Shown one piece after another: positions 28,800-40,690 of a stretch of DNA of 64,000 bases. Source of the DNA: Gp6-AA40 sp035293405. Its GTDB lineage: Bacteria > Acidobacteriota > Vicinamibacteria > Vicinamibacterales > UBA2999. The DNA is taken from NCBI GenBank assembly GCA_035293405.1, contig DATDOE010000058.1:90466-154465 (forward strand), in the 5' to 3' direction. The translations under genes and the position numbers were made by a program. The first letter of the stretch is position 1. The number at the start of each line of letters is the position of its first letter. The notes beneath the pieces were generated by a model. It was given only the letters and a program-made list of their open reading frames with translations, made no database searches and had not been told where the DNA came from.

Positions 28800-30104
28800 C
28801 TACGACGCCGCCAACTGTTGAATGGCCGACCGCCCGGCGTAGCGCGCCGCGCTTCCGAGTTCCTCTTCGATTCGCAACAGCTGGTTGTACTTGGCGACCC
28901 GGTCGCTTCGGCTCGCCGAGCCTGTCTTGATCTGCCCCGCCGACGTGCCGACGGCAAGATCTGCGATGGTACTGTCCTCGGTTTCCCCCGAGCGATGCGA
29001 GATGATCGTGGCGTAGCGCGCTTCGCGAGCCATGCCGATGGCGTCGAGCGTTTCAGAGACGGTCCCGATCTGATTCAGCTTGACGAGCAGCGCGTTGCCC
29101 ACGCCTTCGGCGATGCCCTTGCGAAGAATCTCCGGGTTGGTGACGAACACATCGTCGCCCACCAGTTGCACGCGGTCGCCGATCGCCCGCGTCAGGGCCT
29201 TCCAGCCGTCCCAGTCACCCTCGGCGACACCGTCCTCGATCGAGACGATCGGGTACTGCCGCACCCAGTCGGCGTACAGCTCCACCATCTGGTCGGGCGT
29301 GCGCGTCGGCTCGCCCGACTTCTTGAACACGTACTTGCCGTTGTCCCACAGCTCGCTCGAGGCGACATCGAGCGCCAGGTAGACGTTCTCACCCGCGCGA
29401 AGACCGGCTTTCCCGATCGCTTCGAGCACCACGTCGAGTGCCTGACGATTGGACTTGAGATTGGGCGCGAAGCCGCCTTCGTCGCCGACACCGGTTGAAT
29501 GCCCCGCCTTCTTCAGGATGCCGCGCAGCGCGTGAAAGATCTCCGCACCTGCCCGCAACGCCTCGGCAAAGCTCGATGCGCCGAGCGGCATGACCATGAA
29601 CTCCTGGAAGTCGACGCTGCTGTCTGCGTGAGCGCCTCCATTGAGGATGTTCATCATCGGCACCGGCAGCACGTAGCGCCCGTCAGCCGGCATCCGGCCG
29701 CTGATCTGAGCCAGATGCGCGTACAACGGTTGCTGCGCTGCCGCCGCGGCGGCGCGTGCTGCCGCCATTGACACGCTCAACAGGGCGTTCGCGCCGAGTC
29801 GGCTCTTGGTCGGCGTGCCGTCCAGGCGCAGGAGTGTGGTATCGAGAGCCCGCTGGTTCAGCACCGTGCCTCGGAGCGCGTCGGCGATCTCTCCGTTGAC
29901 GTGCGCGACCGCCTTGAGAACGCCCTTGCCCAGATACCGAGACGGGTCCCCATCGCGCAGCTCGAGCGCCTCACGCGCGCCGGTCGATGCGCCCGAGGGT
30001 ACGGCGGCCCGCCCGAATGCGTCGCCCGCCCAGACGTCGGCTTCCACTGTGGGGTTTCCGCGCGAATCCAGAATCTCGCGCCCATGGACACGGGTTATCT
30101 CCAC
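28800..30104 (-). CDS. eno: enolase
   Basis: A 434-residue enolase (2-phosphoglycerate to phosphoenolpyruvate). N-terminus ITRVHGREILDSRGNPTVEADV, metal-binding residues within VSIEDGVAEGDWDGW, and the signature VKLNQIGTVSETLDAI followed by ISHRSGETEDSTIADLAVG are all complete. The start is GTG (GTG GAG ATA ACC) with GAGG just upstream. It neighbours gpmA, the preceding step in glycolysis, and glgC. Confidence 0.97.
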   Translation of the reverse strand: MEITRVHGREILDSRGNPTVEADVWAGDAFGRAAVPSGASTGAREALELRDGDPSRYLGKGVLKAVAHVNGEIADALRGTVLNQRALDTTLLRLDGTPTKSRLGANALLSVSMAAARAAAAAAQQPLYAHLAQISGRMPADGRYVLPVPMMNILNGGAHADSSVDFQEFMVMPLGASSFAEALRAGAEIFHALRGILKKAGHSTGVGDEGGFAPNLKSNRQALDVVLEAIGKAGLRAGENVYLALDVASSELWDNGKYVFKKSGEPTRTPDQMVELYADWVRQYPIVSIEDGVAEGDWDGWKALTRAIGDRVQLVGDDVFVTNPEILRKGIAEGVGNALLVKLNQIGTVSETLDAIGMAREARYATIISHRSGETEDSTIADLAVGTSAGQIKTGSASRSDRVAKYNQLLRIEEELGSAARYAGRSAIQQLAAS

Positions 30105-30157
30105 CTAGTACCTCACCTTTGCCTTTTTGCCGTTACCGTTTGAACCTCGTTCGTGCG

Positions 30158-31447
30158 TCAGACCAGCGCGGTCCCGGCGCGATCGGCTTCCGCCTCCGCG
30201 TGCAGAGCCTCTTCGCTGATCGAGGCGATCAGCGGCTCATCGTTGGCCGTGACGATCACGATGCCGCCCTCGGTGACGGTGTGCCGGCGGCGATCCTCTT
30301 CGGCATCAAAGCCGATGAGAGCGCCGCGAGGCACGAGCACGTCACGGTCGATAATCGCGCGCCGCAGCCGTGCGTGCCGGCCGACGCGGACGCCCGGCAT
30401 CAGGATGGTCTGCTCGATGTCGCAGAAACTGTGTACGCGCACGTTCGGGCAGAGGATGCTGCCGATCACTCGGCTTCCAGAGACGATGCAGCCGCCGGAG
30501 ATGACTGAATCGAGGGCCTGGCCACAGCGACGGCCTTCTTCCGCGAAGACGAACTTGGCGGGCGGCGCCTGTGGCTGGTACGTCCGCAGGGGCCACTCGG
30601 GATCGTACAGGTTGAACTCTGGATTCACCTGGCACAAGTCCATGCTGGCCTCGAAGTAGGCATCGAGCGTGCCGATGTCGCGCCAGTACTTCGAGGCCTT
30701 CTTGTTCTCATCATAAAAGCGATAGGCAAAAACCGGCGCCGTGTTGAAAAGCGAGGGGATGATGTTCCGCCCGAAGTCATGCTGGCTGTCGGCGCGTATG
30801 GCGTCGTCCTCGAGCGCGCGCACCAGAACGTCTGCCTTGAATATGTAAATCCCCATCGATGCGAGTGCCACGTCGGGCGCTCCCGGCACTGGGACAGGAT
30901 GTTCCGGTTTTTCCTGAAACCCAATCACCCGGTCCGATGTGTCGATGTTGACGATCCCGAACCGCTTCGACTCGGCACGCGGCACTTCGATTGCGGCCAG
31001 CGTCGCGTCCGCGTTCCGCTCGATGTGGAAGCGGAGCATCTTCGAATAGTCCATCTTGTAGACGTGATCACCCGACAGCACGATGACGTGGCTCGGTGCC
31101 TCACGATCGATGGAATAGAGGTTCTGAAACACGGCATCGGCGGTGCCCAGATACCAATGCTCGCCGACGCGCTTCTGAGGCGGCAGGATCTCGATGAACT
31201 CGCCGAGCTCCTCGGACACCACGTTCCACCCCATCCGAATGTGGCGATTGAGCGAAAGCGACTTGTACTGCGTGGCAATGAAGATCCGCCGCAGGCCGGA
31301 ATTGATGCAGTTACTGAGGGTGAAATCGATGATTCGGTACGGACCGCCGAAGTACACAGCCGGTTTCGCCCGTTCTTTGGTCAGCGGGTATAAGCGCTCC
31401 CCGGCGCCGCCGGCGAGGAGGATGACAAGGATGTCGTCCAGGTCCAT
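30158..31447 (-). CDS. glgC: glucose-1-phosphate adenylyltransferase
   Basis: ADP-glucose pyrophosphorylase of 429 residues, the committed step of glycogen synthesis. Nucleotidyltransferase motif LAGGAGERLYPLTKERAKPAVYFGG, the SGDHVYKMDY metal site, GIYIFKADVL and the left-handed beta-helix C-terminus (GCIVSGSRVIGSILCPNVRVHSFCDIEQTILMPGVRVGRHARLRRAIID) are all present. It is the first gene of the unit with eno and gpmA, linking carbon storage with lower glycolysis. No clear promoter was found directly upstream. Confidence 0.96.
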   Translation of the reverse strand: MDLDDILVILLAGGAGERLYPLTKERAKPAVYFGGPYRIIDFTLSNCINSGLRRIFIATQYKSLSLNRHIRMGWNVVSEELGEFIEILPPQKRVGEHWYLGTADAVFQNLYSIDREAPSHVIVLSGDHVYKMDYSKMLRFHIERNADATLAAIEVPRAESKRFGIVNIDTSDRVIGFQEKPEHPVPVPGAPDVALASMGIYIFKADVLVRALEDDAIRADSQHDFGRNIIPSLFNTAPVFAYRFYDENKKASKYWRDIGTLDAYFEASMDLCQVNPEFNLYDPEWPLRTYQPQAPPAKFVFAEEGRRCGQALDSVISGGCIVSGSRVIGSILCPNVRVHSFCDIEQTILMPGVRVGRHARLRRAIIDRDVLVPRGALIGFDAEEDRRRHTVTEGGIVIVTANDEPLIASISEEALHAEAEADRAGTALV

Positions 31448-31587
31448 TGGGGGTGCCCGTCCTTCGCGTGCGGGCGCCCACCCCGGGCCGCCGAGAATCC
31501 TCGCGAAGGGGTGGCGATCTTAACACGCCGTACTGGGCCGCGGCCCTGCCGAGCACCGGAAATGCCCGAGTTTTGGCGACTTCCGGT

Positions 31588-31616
31588 TTGACTTGCCTCT
31601 GCCCCGTGCCTATGAT
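31588..31616 (+). promoter_or_regulatory. sigma70-type promoter upstream of secreted protein 31687
   Basis: TTGACT, 17-nt spacer, TATGAT. It predicts a leader of about 65 nt that includes GAGGAAGAGAGG about 6-12 nt before the ATG. Confidence 0.7.
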
Positions 31617-31686
31617 CAATCGATTCGGTTTCTTGGATACCTCCGTCGGTTGAGCAACGGCTCGCTGTCGAGGAAGAGAGGCATTC

Positions 31687-32892
31687 ATGCACGGTCGTCG
31701 GTCCCTTGCTCTTTGTATCGCGGCAATTTTCATCAGTGCCGCGCCCTCGTTGATCGCGCAGCGCAATAACGACAACGGGAAGAAGCCACCACAGTCGACG
31801 CGAAGCCCGCAGGAGCAACAGGACATCCAGTCGCTGGTCCAGCTCGTCGATAACGCGCTCGCCGCGGATGTCGGCGTGCCGATGACGCCGCCAGCTGGAA
31901 ACAGCGCACCGCCCGCGCCGCCGACTCCGACGACACTGAGTTTGGGCGCGCCGGATCGCACGCAGGGCGACATCAAAATCAACTGGGATCAGAACCATTT
32001 CGTGAAGGGGCAGACGGATACATACATTCCGTTCACGCTGACCCTCGATCGGGCAAAACTGGCCGGTGGCGCGGCGATTTATGTTCGTGTCGTCAACGTG
32101 GATCAGGCTGCTGCGTTTGGAAGCGCGATCGCGTCGCTGATGGCGCCGGCGCAGGGCAACAAGCCGAATGCCTCAGTGGCCCGGCCCACATTTGCCTGGG
32201 ACAACGCCAACTTCATCGACATTCCGGAAGGTGGCAGCGTGTCGCGTGCCGTGCAGCTCAAGCCCGGCCAGTACGTCATGTACCTCGCGATCAAAGAGAA
32301 GTCGGCAGCGCCGGCGGGTGCGAATCAAAAGAACGATCGGAACAATCGCAATCAACCGCCAGCCGCGGGCGCCCCTCCGGCGACGTTCGGTCTCCTCCGC
32401 CACGAGCTCACGGTGCCGGATTTCACCGGGCCCGACCTGACGACGAGCAGTGTCATCGTGGCCCGTTCGGTGGACCCGGTCACGGCTCCTCCGACCGACC
32501 AGGAATCGAACCCGTATGTGTTCGGGCCGATGCGAATCGTGCCCTCGCCGGACGGCAAGTTCGCCAAGTCCGCCGAGCTGAGCATCATCTTCTGGATCTA
32601 CGGCGCGCAGGCGGCCGCGTCCGGAAAACCCGATGTGACGATCGATTTCAACTTCCACCAGAAGCTCCCGGACGGTGAGAAGTACTTCAACAAGACATCG
32701 CCGCAGCAGTTGAACGCAACGACGCTGCCGCCCGAATTCAGCGTCGCGGCCGGTCATCAGCTCCCGGGGAGCCTGGTGGTTCCGTTGAGCAGCTTCCCGG
32801 CTGGCGACTATCGACTGGAAATCAAGGTGACCGACAAGGCGTCGGGGAAATCAGTAACACAGAACGTGAATTTCACCGTTCTGCCAGTGTAG
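31687..32892 (+). CDS. secreted protein of unknown function
   Basis: A 401-residue protein with a signal peptide (RSLALCIAAIFISAAPSLIA, about residues 5-24). A Pro/Gln-rich segment follows, then two beta-rich regions (QTDTYIPFTLTLDRAKLAGGAAIYVRVVN and PYVFGPMRIVPSPDGKFAKSAELSIIFWIYG) separated by a low-complexity Asn/Pro patch (NQKNDRNNRNQPPAAGAPP). The C-terminal LPAGDYRLEIKVTDK-like end (SSFPAGDYRLEIKVTDKASG) resembles a beta-sandwich used in extracytoplasmic scaffolds. It precedes a TonB-receptor-like gene by 58 nt. No enzyme motif is seen. Confidence 0.7.
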   Translation: MHGRRSLALCIAAIFISAAPSLIAQRNNDNGKKPPQSTRSPQEQQDIQSLVQLVDNALAADVGVPMTPPAGNSAPPAPPTPTTLSLGAPDRTQGDIKINWDQNHFVKGQTDTYIPFTLTLDRAKLAGGAAIYVRVVNVDQAAAFGSAIASLMAPAQGNKPNASVARPTFAWDNANFIDIPEGGSVSRAVQLKPGQYVMYLAIKEKSAAPAGANQKNDRNNRNQPPAAGAPPATFGLLRHELTVPDFTGPDLTTSSVIVARSVDPVTAPPTDQESNPYVFGPMRIVPSPDGKFAKSAELSIIFWIYGAQAAASGKPDVTIDFNFHQKLPDGEKYFNKTSPQQLNATTLPPEFSVAAGHQLPGSLVVPLSSFPAGDYRLEIKVTDKASGKSVTQNVNFTVLPV

Positions 32893-32950
32893 GGACGCGC
32901 ACGCGCGCAGGCGGGGCACGGCACGCGAGCAGAAAGAAAGAGCACGGCCG

Positions 32951-34834
32951 ATGATTCGGATTGGCTCCTGGTTCTATGTCGGGGTCATTGTGTGCGCGGC
33001 GGCTTCGACCGCACATGCACAGCTCGCGCTCAAGCCGCAGGTTCGACCGATCAGCCAGATCACGCCGGTTGTTCGACACGGTGAGCTGCACGGCATCGTC
33101 CAGGACGAGCGTGCACAACCGGTCGCCGGCGCCGTCGTGTCGGCAGTTGGCTCGACGTCGGCCTTTGCCGTGTCGGATCGCGAGGGGCGATTCACGTTCC
33201 GCAACCTGGCGCCCGGACCGTATCTCGTTCGAGCACACCTGCAGGAGTATCTCCCCGCGCGCGGCCATGTTGTTCAGGTCAGCCCTGACGCAAGGAACGC
33301 GACGACCATCGCACTGACGAAGCGATCGGAGGCTGCAGACCAGCCGACCGTGCTGGCTGCGGCGGGGGCCGAGCCCGCAGCTGAGACGCCCGCGCCCCCA
33401 GTTGAGATCGAGCATGGCCACGACGAAGTGGCGTGGCGGCTGCGGCATCTCAAACGCAGCGTCTTGAAGGACGGCCAACAGGCCGTTGCGGATCTGCGCG
33501 ACGATGATTCTCTGCTCGGTGACTCTCTGGCGGGGATCGGCCGGGCGTTTGGCAACTCGGCGCGTCTTGCCTCGTCGCTGTTCGAGGACCTGTCAGTCAG
33601 CGGTCAGTTCAACCTCATAACCACCACGTCGTTCGATCGCCCGCAGGACCTGTTTTCCTCAAACGCCGGCGTGCCTCGAAGCGTCGCGTACGTCGCGCTC
33701 GAGGCGCCGGGCGCGCGCGGCGACTGGATGATGCGGGGAAGTATCACCCAGGGTGATCTGGCGTCATGGATCCTGGCCGGCTCGTATGTGCGTCATGCGC
33801 AGGCCGTCCATTCGTACGAGGCCGGCGTCTCGTATGCGATGCAGCGATACATGGGTGGCAACGCTGATGCCCTTGCGGCCATTCGCGACGGCAGCCGCAA
33901 TGTCGGTGCGTTGTACGCGTTTGACTCCTGGACGATCGCGCCCCGTATTCGCGTCGGCTATGGCGCCAAGTACGCGCGGTACGACTACCTGGCCGACCGC
34001 GGACTCTGGAGTCCACGTGCCAGCGTCACTATCCAGCCCAATCCGCGGGACAGTTTCAAGCTGCGCGCAACAGTCTCACACCGTGAAGTCGCGCCGGGGG
34101 CCGAGGAGTTCTTGCCTCCGTCCATGGGGCCGTGGCTCCCGCCCCAACGAACATTCGCGCATGTCTCGCACGACGCGTTTACGCCCGAGCGCCACGACCA
34201 GCTGGAAGTGGCCGTCGAGCGGAAATGGCCCGGCGATGTCGTGATCGGCGTGCGCGCGTTCCGGCAGCGGGTCGAGGATCAAGTGGTCACCCTCTTCGGA
34301 GTGGCCGTGGCCGATATACCGGCCGGCATCGGCCACTATCAGGTCGGGTCAGCCGGTGATTTCGACGCCCGCGGCTGGGGCGTGAATATCAGCCGGACGA
34401 TGAACGAGCATCTGCGCGCCTCAGTGGATTACACGCAGGCGGACGCGTCGTGGCGGCGGACATCACCGGATCACGAGGCCCTCACCTCGCTCGCCTCGTC
34501 GGTGCTGCGGAGTGATGACCGTGTTCACGATCTGACAGCCTCCGTGGAAAGCCTGGTGTCGCCCACGTCGACACGCATCTTCGTCGTCTACAAGCTGAGC
34601 GCAGCGATTGACGCATCCAATGTCGTCGCCCCGCTGTCCAGCGCCAACGCCCGTTTCGATGTGCAGGTCAATCAGGCGCTGCCGTTCCTGAATTTCACGA
34701 ACGCGCAGTGGGAAATGCTCGTCGCCGTCAGCAACCTCTTCAAGGAAGACCTCGCCGATGCCTCGGTATACGACGAGCTGCTCGTCGTCCGGCCGCCCAA
34801 GCGCGTGCTCGGTGGAGTAACGGTACGGTTCTAG
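32951..34834 (+). CDS. TonB-dependent-receptor-like outer membrane protein with carboxypeptidase-like domain
   Basis: A 627-residue protein: signal peptide (1-23, AAASTAHA), then a carboxypeptidase regulatory-like fold (GELHGIVQDERAQPVAGAVVSAVGSTSAFAVSDREGRFTFRNLAPGPYLVRAHL, about 45-105), a linker, and a long beta-rich C-terminal part with alternating aromatic strands ending in GGVTVRF, typical of outer-membrane barrels (terminal Phe). The usual plug domain is not obvious, so it may be a plugless acidobacterial TonB-receptor relative. The substrate is unknown. A terminator follows. Confidence 0.75.
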   Translation: MIRIGSWFYVGVIVCAAASTAHAQLALKPQVRPISQITPVVRHGELHGIVQDERAQPVAGAVVSAVGSTSAFAVSDREGRFTFRNLAPGPYLVRAHLQEYLPARGHVVQVSPDARNATTIALTKRSEAADQPTVLAAAGAEPAAETPAPPVEIEHGHDEVAWRLRHLKRSVLKDGQQAVADLRDDDSLLGDSLAGIGRAFGNSARLASSLFEDLSVSGQFNLITTTSFDRPQDLFSSNAGVPRSVAYVALEAPGARGDWMMRGSITQGDLASWILAGSYVRHAQAVHSYEAGVSYAMQRYMGGNADALAAIRDGSRNVGALYAFDSWTIAPRIRVGYGAKYARYDYLADRGLWSPRASVTIQPNPRDSFKLRATVSHREVAPGAEEFLPPSMGPWLPPQRTFAHVSHDAFTPERHDQLEVAVERKWPGDVVIGVRAFRQRVEDQVVTLFGVAVADIPAGIGHYQVGSAGDFDARGWGVNISRTMNEHLRASVDYTQADASWRRTSPDHEALTSLASSVLRSDDRVHDLTASVESLVSPTSTRIFVVYKLSAAIDASNVVAPLSSANARFDVQVNQALPFLNFTNAQWEMLVAVSNLFKEDLADASVYDELLVVRPPKRVLGGVTVRF

Positions 34835-34912
34835 CTGGTAGGTGGTAGTCGATGGCCGGTAGTGATTTGGCTACCAGCTGCTACGGGCTACAGGCTATCG
34901 GCTACTGGCTAT
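34833..34912. repeat. GGCTA/TAGCC-rich repeat with inverted arms
   Basis: AGCTGGTA (34833-34840) is inverted as TACCAGCT (34872-34879), followed by several copies of GGCTA/GGCTAC separated by short spacers up to 34912. It is a noncoding repeat immediately upstream of a terminator hairpin. Confidence 0.5.
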
Positions 34913-34917
34913 TAAAG

Positions 34918-34943
34918 GGGGAGCGACAACGCTCCCCAATTTT
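34918..34943 (+). terminator. intrinsic terminator after receptor-like gene
   Basis: GGGGAGCG-ACAA-CGCTCCCC (8-bp perfect stem) followed by AATTTT. It lies inside the unsupported N-terminal extension of the histidine kinase frame, which argues for the kinase start at 34972. Confidence 0.8.
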
Positions 34944-34971
34944 CGACACTGTTTTGACTCCATTTCATTGG

Positions 34972-37883
34972 ATGACTCGTTCTAGTCATTGGATTCGCGG
35001 AAGAGGGCCGGCAATCTGGAGCCGATTGGCACGCCCGGCGTTGCCGCTGGTCGTGGTGTCTGCCCTTCTTGGCCTAGGCGTGGCCAACATCGCCGCACGC
35101 GCGACATGGAACGAAGTTGAAGACGGCGTGCTCTGGGCAACACGCGCCGAAGGCGTGGTCGCGGCTGAGGTCGCGCCCGGCACGCCCGCCGAAGCGGTCG
35201 GGCTCAAGCGCGGCGACCTGCTCCTCGCGATCGACGATCGGCCGGTGCAGGATGTCGCCGATGTCGAGGCCGCGCTGCACACGTCGCGCGCGGGCCGGAC
35301 CCTTCGATACACCACACTCCGCCTCGGCACGCGAGAGGTGATTGACGTTCGGGTGGCTCCATTTCCGACCGGCCCGGGAGCGCTCTATTTCGTACTGGCG
35401 GCCGTCGGGATTTTCACGCTGCTCGTCGGTGGCGCGGTGCGGCTGCGACGGCCACGGGATCCGGCGACCTTGCACTTCTTCTGGCTGTCGGTCGCGTTCT
35501 TCGGGGTCTTCACGTTCTCATTCAGCGGACGTCTGGACCGGCTCGACTGGGTGTTCTACTGGGCGGATGCCGTCTCCATCCTCGCCCTGCCGCCGATGTT
35601 CCTGCACTTCACGATGGTGTTCCCCGAGCGGCCACGTCGATGGAGTCACGGCTCGATCGGGCGCGCGATCCTGATCTTCACCTACACACCGGCCGTCGCT
35701 CTCGGTCTGGCCAGGGTCTTCGCCGTTGCGAAAAGCGCCAGCGACGCGGCGCTGTTCATCAGGGTAACTGCGGTACTGGATCGTCTCGAGTTTCTCTATC
35801 TGGCGGCATGCCTGATCGGGGGGCTCGGGTTCCTCGTTCGTGCGCTGTCGCAGGTGAGCACGATCACGGCACGCAGGCAGCTGCGGTGGATTGCATGGGG
35901 CACGGCGCTCGGGGCTGGCACCTTCGCGGTTGGCTATGCGCTCCCGTACGCGTTGGGCGTCGAGCCCTCCCTGCCGATGGAGCTGTCGGCGATCCCGCTC
36001 AGCCTGATCCCGCTGGCGTACGCGTCAGCGATCGTCCGCTACCGGCTGCTCGACATCGAGGTGATCGTCAAGCGCGCGCTCGTCTACGCCGCTGCCCTCG
36101 CCGCGATGGTCGCGATCTATGCAGTGCTTCTCGAAGCAGTGCAGCGGGTCTTCCTGAAGGGTAATGCGGCGAACCAATGGGTACTTGCGTTCCTGGCCAC
36201 GCTGGTGGCGGTGCTGCTGACGCCGCCGGTCAAGACGTTCGTGCAGAACGTCCTCGACCGCGCGTTCTATCGTGATCGGTACGACTATCGGCGTGCGCTG
36301 CTCGGCTTCGCGCGCGATCTCAACAGCGATCTCGATCTCAATCGACTGGCCGAGCGGCTCGTGTCGCGGGTGGTGGAAACCCTGTTGGTCGATCGCATGG
36401 CGCTGATGCTCGAGGATGAGGTCACTCCGCACTTTGGGTCCATGTGGGCGTCGGGATTCGGAGACGGCCATCCTCCAGCGTTGCCAAAGCGCTCCGCGAT
36501 CGGCGGCCGGCTCGTTGAGGGCCACGACGTCACACTCGATGATCCAACTGCGGTCGGGCGGTTTGCCGTGGAAGAGATCGAGTTCTGGCGAGATGCCGGT
36601 CTCTACTACTTCGTGCCCTGCATTGCCAAAGAAGGCACGATGGCGGTGCTCGCCCTCGGCCGCAAGGACACTGGCGAGCCCCTGAGCAGCGAGGACATGG
36701 CGTTGCTGGCCGCCGTGGCCGGGCAGATTGCGACCGCGCTCGAGAACGCACGACTCTACCGGCAGCTGCACTTGAAGGCGGTTGAGATCGACCGCATGCG
36801 TGCCTTCAACGAGAACATCCTCGAGTCGCTCGATGACGGGTTGCTCGTCGTGGACCTCAACGACCGCGTCGTGAGGTGGAACTCCGCGCTCGAACAGCTG
36901 TACGGTGTGTCTCGCGGCGACGCCGCTGGATGCGCGCTGGACGAGGTCTTCGACGCCCCCTTCCTCGAAGCAATCCGTGCCGCTCGTCGTGACACCCCGG
37001 ACGGCGCGACGCTGTCGAGGATCCCGCTGTCCGCCCGCGAGGTCAAGGCGGGTGAGACGCTCATCGTGAACGCCGCCGTTGTCCCGTTGCGCAGCGCCGA
37101 TGGCGCGAGCGTGGCCACCGTCGGGACGATCGTCATCGTCGAGGACGTCACCGCACGTGTGCAGCTCGAAGAGCAGCTGCGGATCTCGGAGAAGATGGCG
37201 TCGATTGGCCTGCTGGCTGCTGGCGTCGCGCACGAGGTCAACACGCCGCTGACGGGAATCTCGAGCTTTACGCAGATGCTGCTCGAAGGCGCCGACCCAC
37301 AGGATCCACGGACACGCCTGTTGGAGAAGATCGAGCGGCAGACGTTCCGTGCGGCGAAGATCGTCAACGGTCTGCTCACGCTGTCGCGCCCCGCCTCGGT
37401 CGACCGGTCATCGGTCGACCTGAACATCATCATCGCCGACGTGCTGGCCCTGCTCGAGCACCAGTTCGAAACCCATCGCATCCGCGTTCGGCGCGAGCTC
37501 CACGAGGCGCCCGTCATGGTGCTGGGTCAGGAGCACAAGCTGCAGCAGGTGTTCCTCAACCTGTTCCTGAACGCCAGGGATGCCATGCCGAAAGGCGGCT
37601 GGCTGTCCGTGAATACGCGGGCCGATGGCGGCCGGGCATTCGCTGAGGTTTCGGACACCGGGTCTGGGATTCCGAACGAGTATCTCGCCCGCATCTACGA
37701 TCCGTTTTTCACGACAAAGGCGATCGGTCAAGGCACCGGCCTCGGCCTGTCTATCACGTATGGGATCGTGCGCGAGCACGATGGCGGCATCGACTGCGAA
37801 AGCGTGATGGGTCAGGGCACGAAGTTCGTGCTGTCGTTTCCCGCGATGCAGGCCGAGCGGGCGGCATTCGCGATTCACGGTGT

Positions 37884-37887
<4 letters not shown>
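34972..37887 (+). CDS. membrane sensor histidine kinase with PDZ, GAF and PAS domains
   Basis: A 971-residue kinase when started at ATG 34972; the frame runs further upstream through a repeat and terminator, so the longer form is unlikely. Order: membrane helix (about 23-46), PDZ-like domain (about 60-130; VVAAEVAPGTPAEAVGLKRGDLLLAIDDRPV), several membrane helices (about 135-430), GAF (about 442-590), PAS (about 612-725), HisKA with phospho-acceptor His754 (GVAHEVNTPL) and an ATPase domain with N box (NLFLNARDAMP), DTGSGIP and GTGLGLSITYG. It forms a two-component system with the next gene through a 4-nt ATGA overlap. Confidence 0.92.
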
Positions 37888-39383
<1,496 letters not shown>

Positions 39384-39385
39384 TC

Positions 39386-39407
39386 GGCGCGTCAACAAGG
39401 ACGCGCC
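39386..39407. terminator. hairpin between convergent genes
   Basis: GGCGCGTC-AACAAG-GACGCGCC, an 8-bp perfect stem between the response regulator and glycosyltransferase stops. There is no T tract. Confidence 0.5.
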
Positions 39408-39418
39408 CGACGAGACCG

Positions 39419-40690
39419 CTACCGCGTGCGTACTCGCGAGATCAGCCGGTCGAACCGTCCAAGCACGACGTCCCAGCGATGCTGCTGACGGATGTAGGCG
39501 CGGCCATTGGCGCCGAGCTGTTCTCTGAGCCGAGGGTTGCTCGTGAGCGCGGTCATCGCGCCGACGAACTCATCACGATTCGCGTAGTAGAGGCCAGCCT
39601 GCGCGCGGCGGCAATGTTCAACAGCCGCTTCGTTCCTGGCGCTGGCCAGCACCGGCGTTCCGACGGCCAGGCTTTCGAGAAGCGGCTGCGCGAGCAGATC
39701 GTCTGACGAGGGGGCGATCGTGACATCCGCCGCCTCGTATGCGGTCATCCGCTCCCGGTCCGGCAGGACGCCCGCCAGTCGAAGGTAGCTTCCCTCCGGC
39801 ACCTTCATCATCTTGACGCCCATCAGCACGAGCGCGGTGTCGGTATCTGACGTGGCGTAGGAGTCGAAGTACTCGAGCATCTCCTCGCACCCGTTGTCCG
39901 ACTCCACGCGCCCTCCATAGAGCGCGAAATTCCCATACAGCCGGTGGCGCCGTCTGAACGGCACGCCGCGGCCGGCGAGATACGCAGGGTCGTCATCGGT
40001 GTCGTTCTCGGCACCCGGGTCGTCCTCGTCGGCAATCACGTCGGCCGGGTCCTGCTGGTGTCGCGGATACGATTGCTCCGGAGGCGGATCGATCCCGATA
40101 CCGACAATCTCTTCGTGCGCTGGGCGAATACCGACGTAGGCGTGGACCAGGCGCCGTTCGTAGTCGGAGAAGAAGCCAAGGGCACGTGGCGACGTCAGCA
40201 CATCGGCCCAGAGTCCGAAACGCAGGGCCGGTTGCAGCTGCAGATGCGGAAACAGCACGCTGCGTTCCGGGGCGATTTCCAGCCCATGGACACTGAGCGG
40301 GTGCCAGAGTCCGAAGAACACCAGCACGTCGTACGAGCGGTGTGAACGCTTCAAGTAGTCAATCAGTCCAGGGGACCACGGGCCGTGGAGTCGCACCCAT
40401 TCGAGTTCATCGGCGCGCGATCGCGGATTCGTCTGGAGGCGCTGCGAGAGTGCCTCGAACGCGATGTGGTCGGGTACCTGGCTGACCGCAAAGCGGCGAA
40501 CCAGGACGCCGCGAACGCGGTCCGATCCTTCCGAGTACTCGTTCTTCCAGGTGTGGTGATCGCCAGCGCACGTGGTCAGCACGTCGACGTCGTGCCGCTC
40601 GCAGACCTGTTCGCCCAGGAGACGACAGGCGTGCTCGGCGCCGGCGCTGATATCGGCACCGTACCGCGGGGTGATGAACGCGAACTTCAC
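39419..40690 (-). CDS. GT4-like glycosyltransferase with acidic insert
   Basis: A 423-residue protein related to the next gene (shared KxAxxxxRYGADIxxGAE start, DVLTTCAGDHHTWKNE). The GT4 C-terminal half shows LAGVLPDRERMTAYEAADVTIAPSSDDLLAQPLLESLAVGTPVLASARNEAAVEHC, the nucleotide-sugar site, although the usual ExFG glutamate block reads DDLLAQPLLES. Residues ~203-242 are an acidic, probably disordered insert (ADEDDPGAENDTDDD). It probably builds a surface polysaccharide. Its ATG overlaps the stop of the neighbouring glycosyltransferase by 4 nt (ATGA). Confidence 0.8.
   Translation of the reverse strand: MKFAFITPRYGADISAGAEHACRLLGEQVCERHDVDVLTTCAGDHHTWKNEYSEGSDRVRGVLVRRFAVSQVPDHIAFEALSQRLQTNPRSRADELEWVRLHGPWSPGLIDYLKRSHRSYDVLVFFGLWHPLSVHGLEIAPERSVLFPHLQLQPALRFGLWADVLTSPRALGFFSDYERRLVHAYVGIRPAHEEIVGIGIDPPPEQSYPRHQQDPADVIADEDDPGAENDTDDDPAYLAGRGVPFRRRHRLYGNFALYGGRVESDNGCEEMLEYFDSYATSDTDTALVLMGVKMMKVPEGSYLRLAGVLPDRERMTAYEAADVTIAPSSDDLLAQPLLESLAVGTPVLASARNEAAVEHCRRAQAGLYYANRDEFVGAMTALTSNPRLREQLGANGRAYIRQQHRWDVVLGRFDRLISRVRTR

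Noticed and set aside
28772..28957. 62-codon extension of gpmA into enolase
   Set aside because: The mutase family N-terminus begins at 28771 and the extension is the reverse-frame overlap of eno.
34852..34971. 40-codon extension of the histidine kinase
   Set aside because: It runs through a GGCTA repeat and an intrinsic terminator and has no domain similarity.
35023..35045. TGGCAC...TTGC resembling a sigma54 -24/-12 promoter
   Set aside because: The spacing between the two elements is 8 nt instead of 5, and the site lies inside the kinase coding region.
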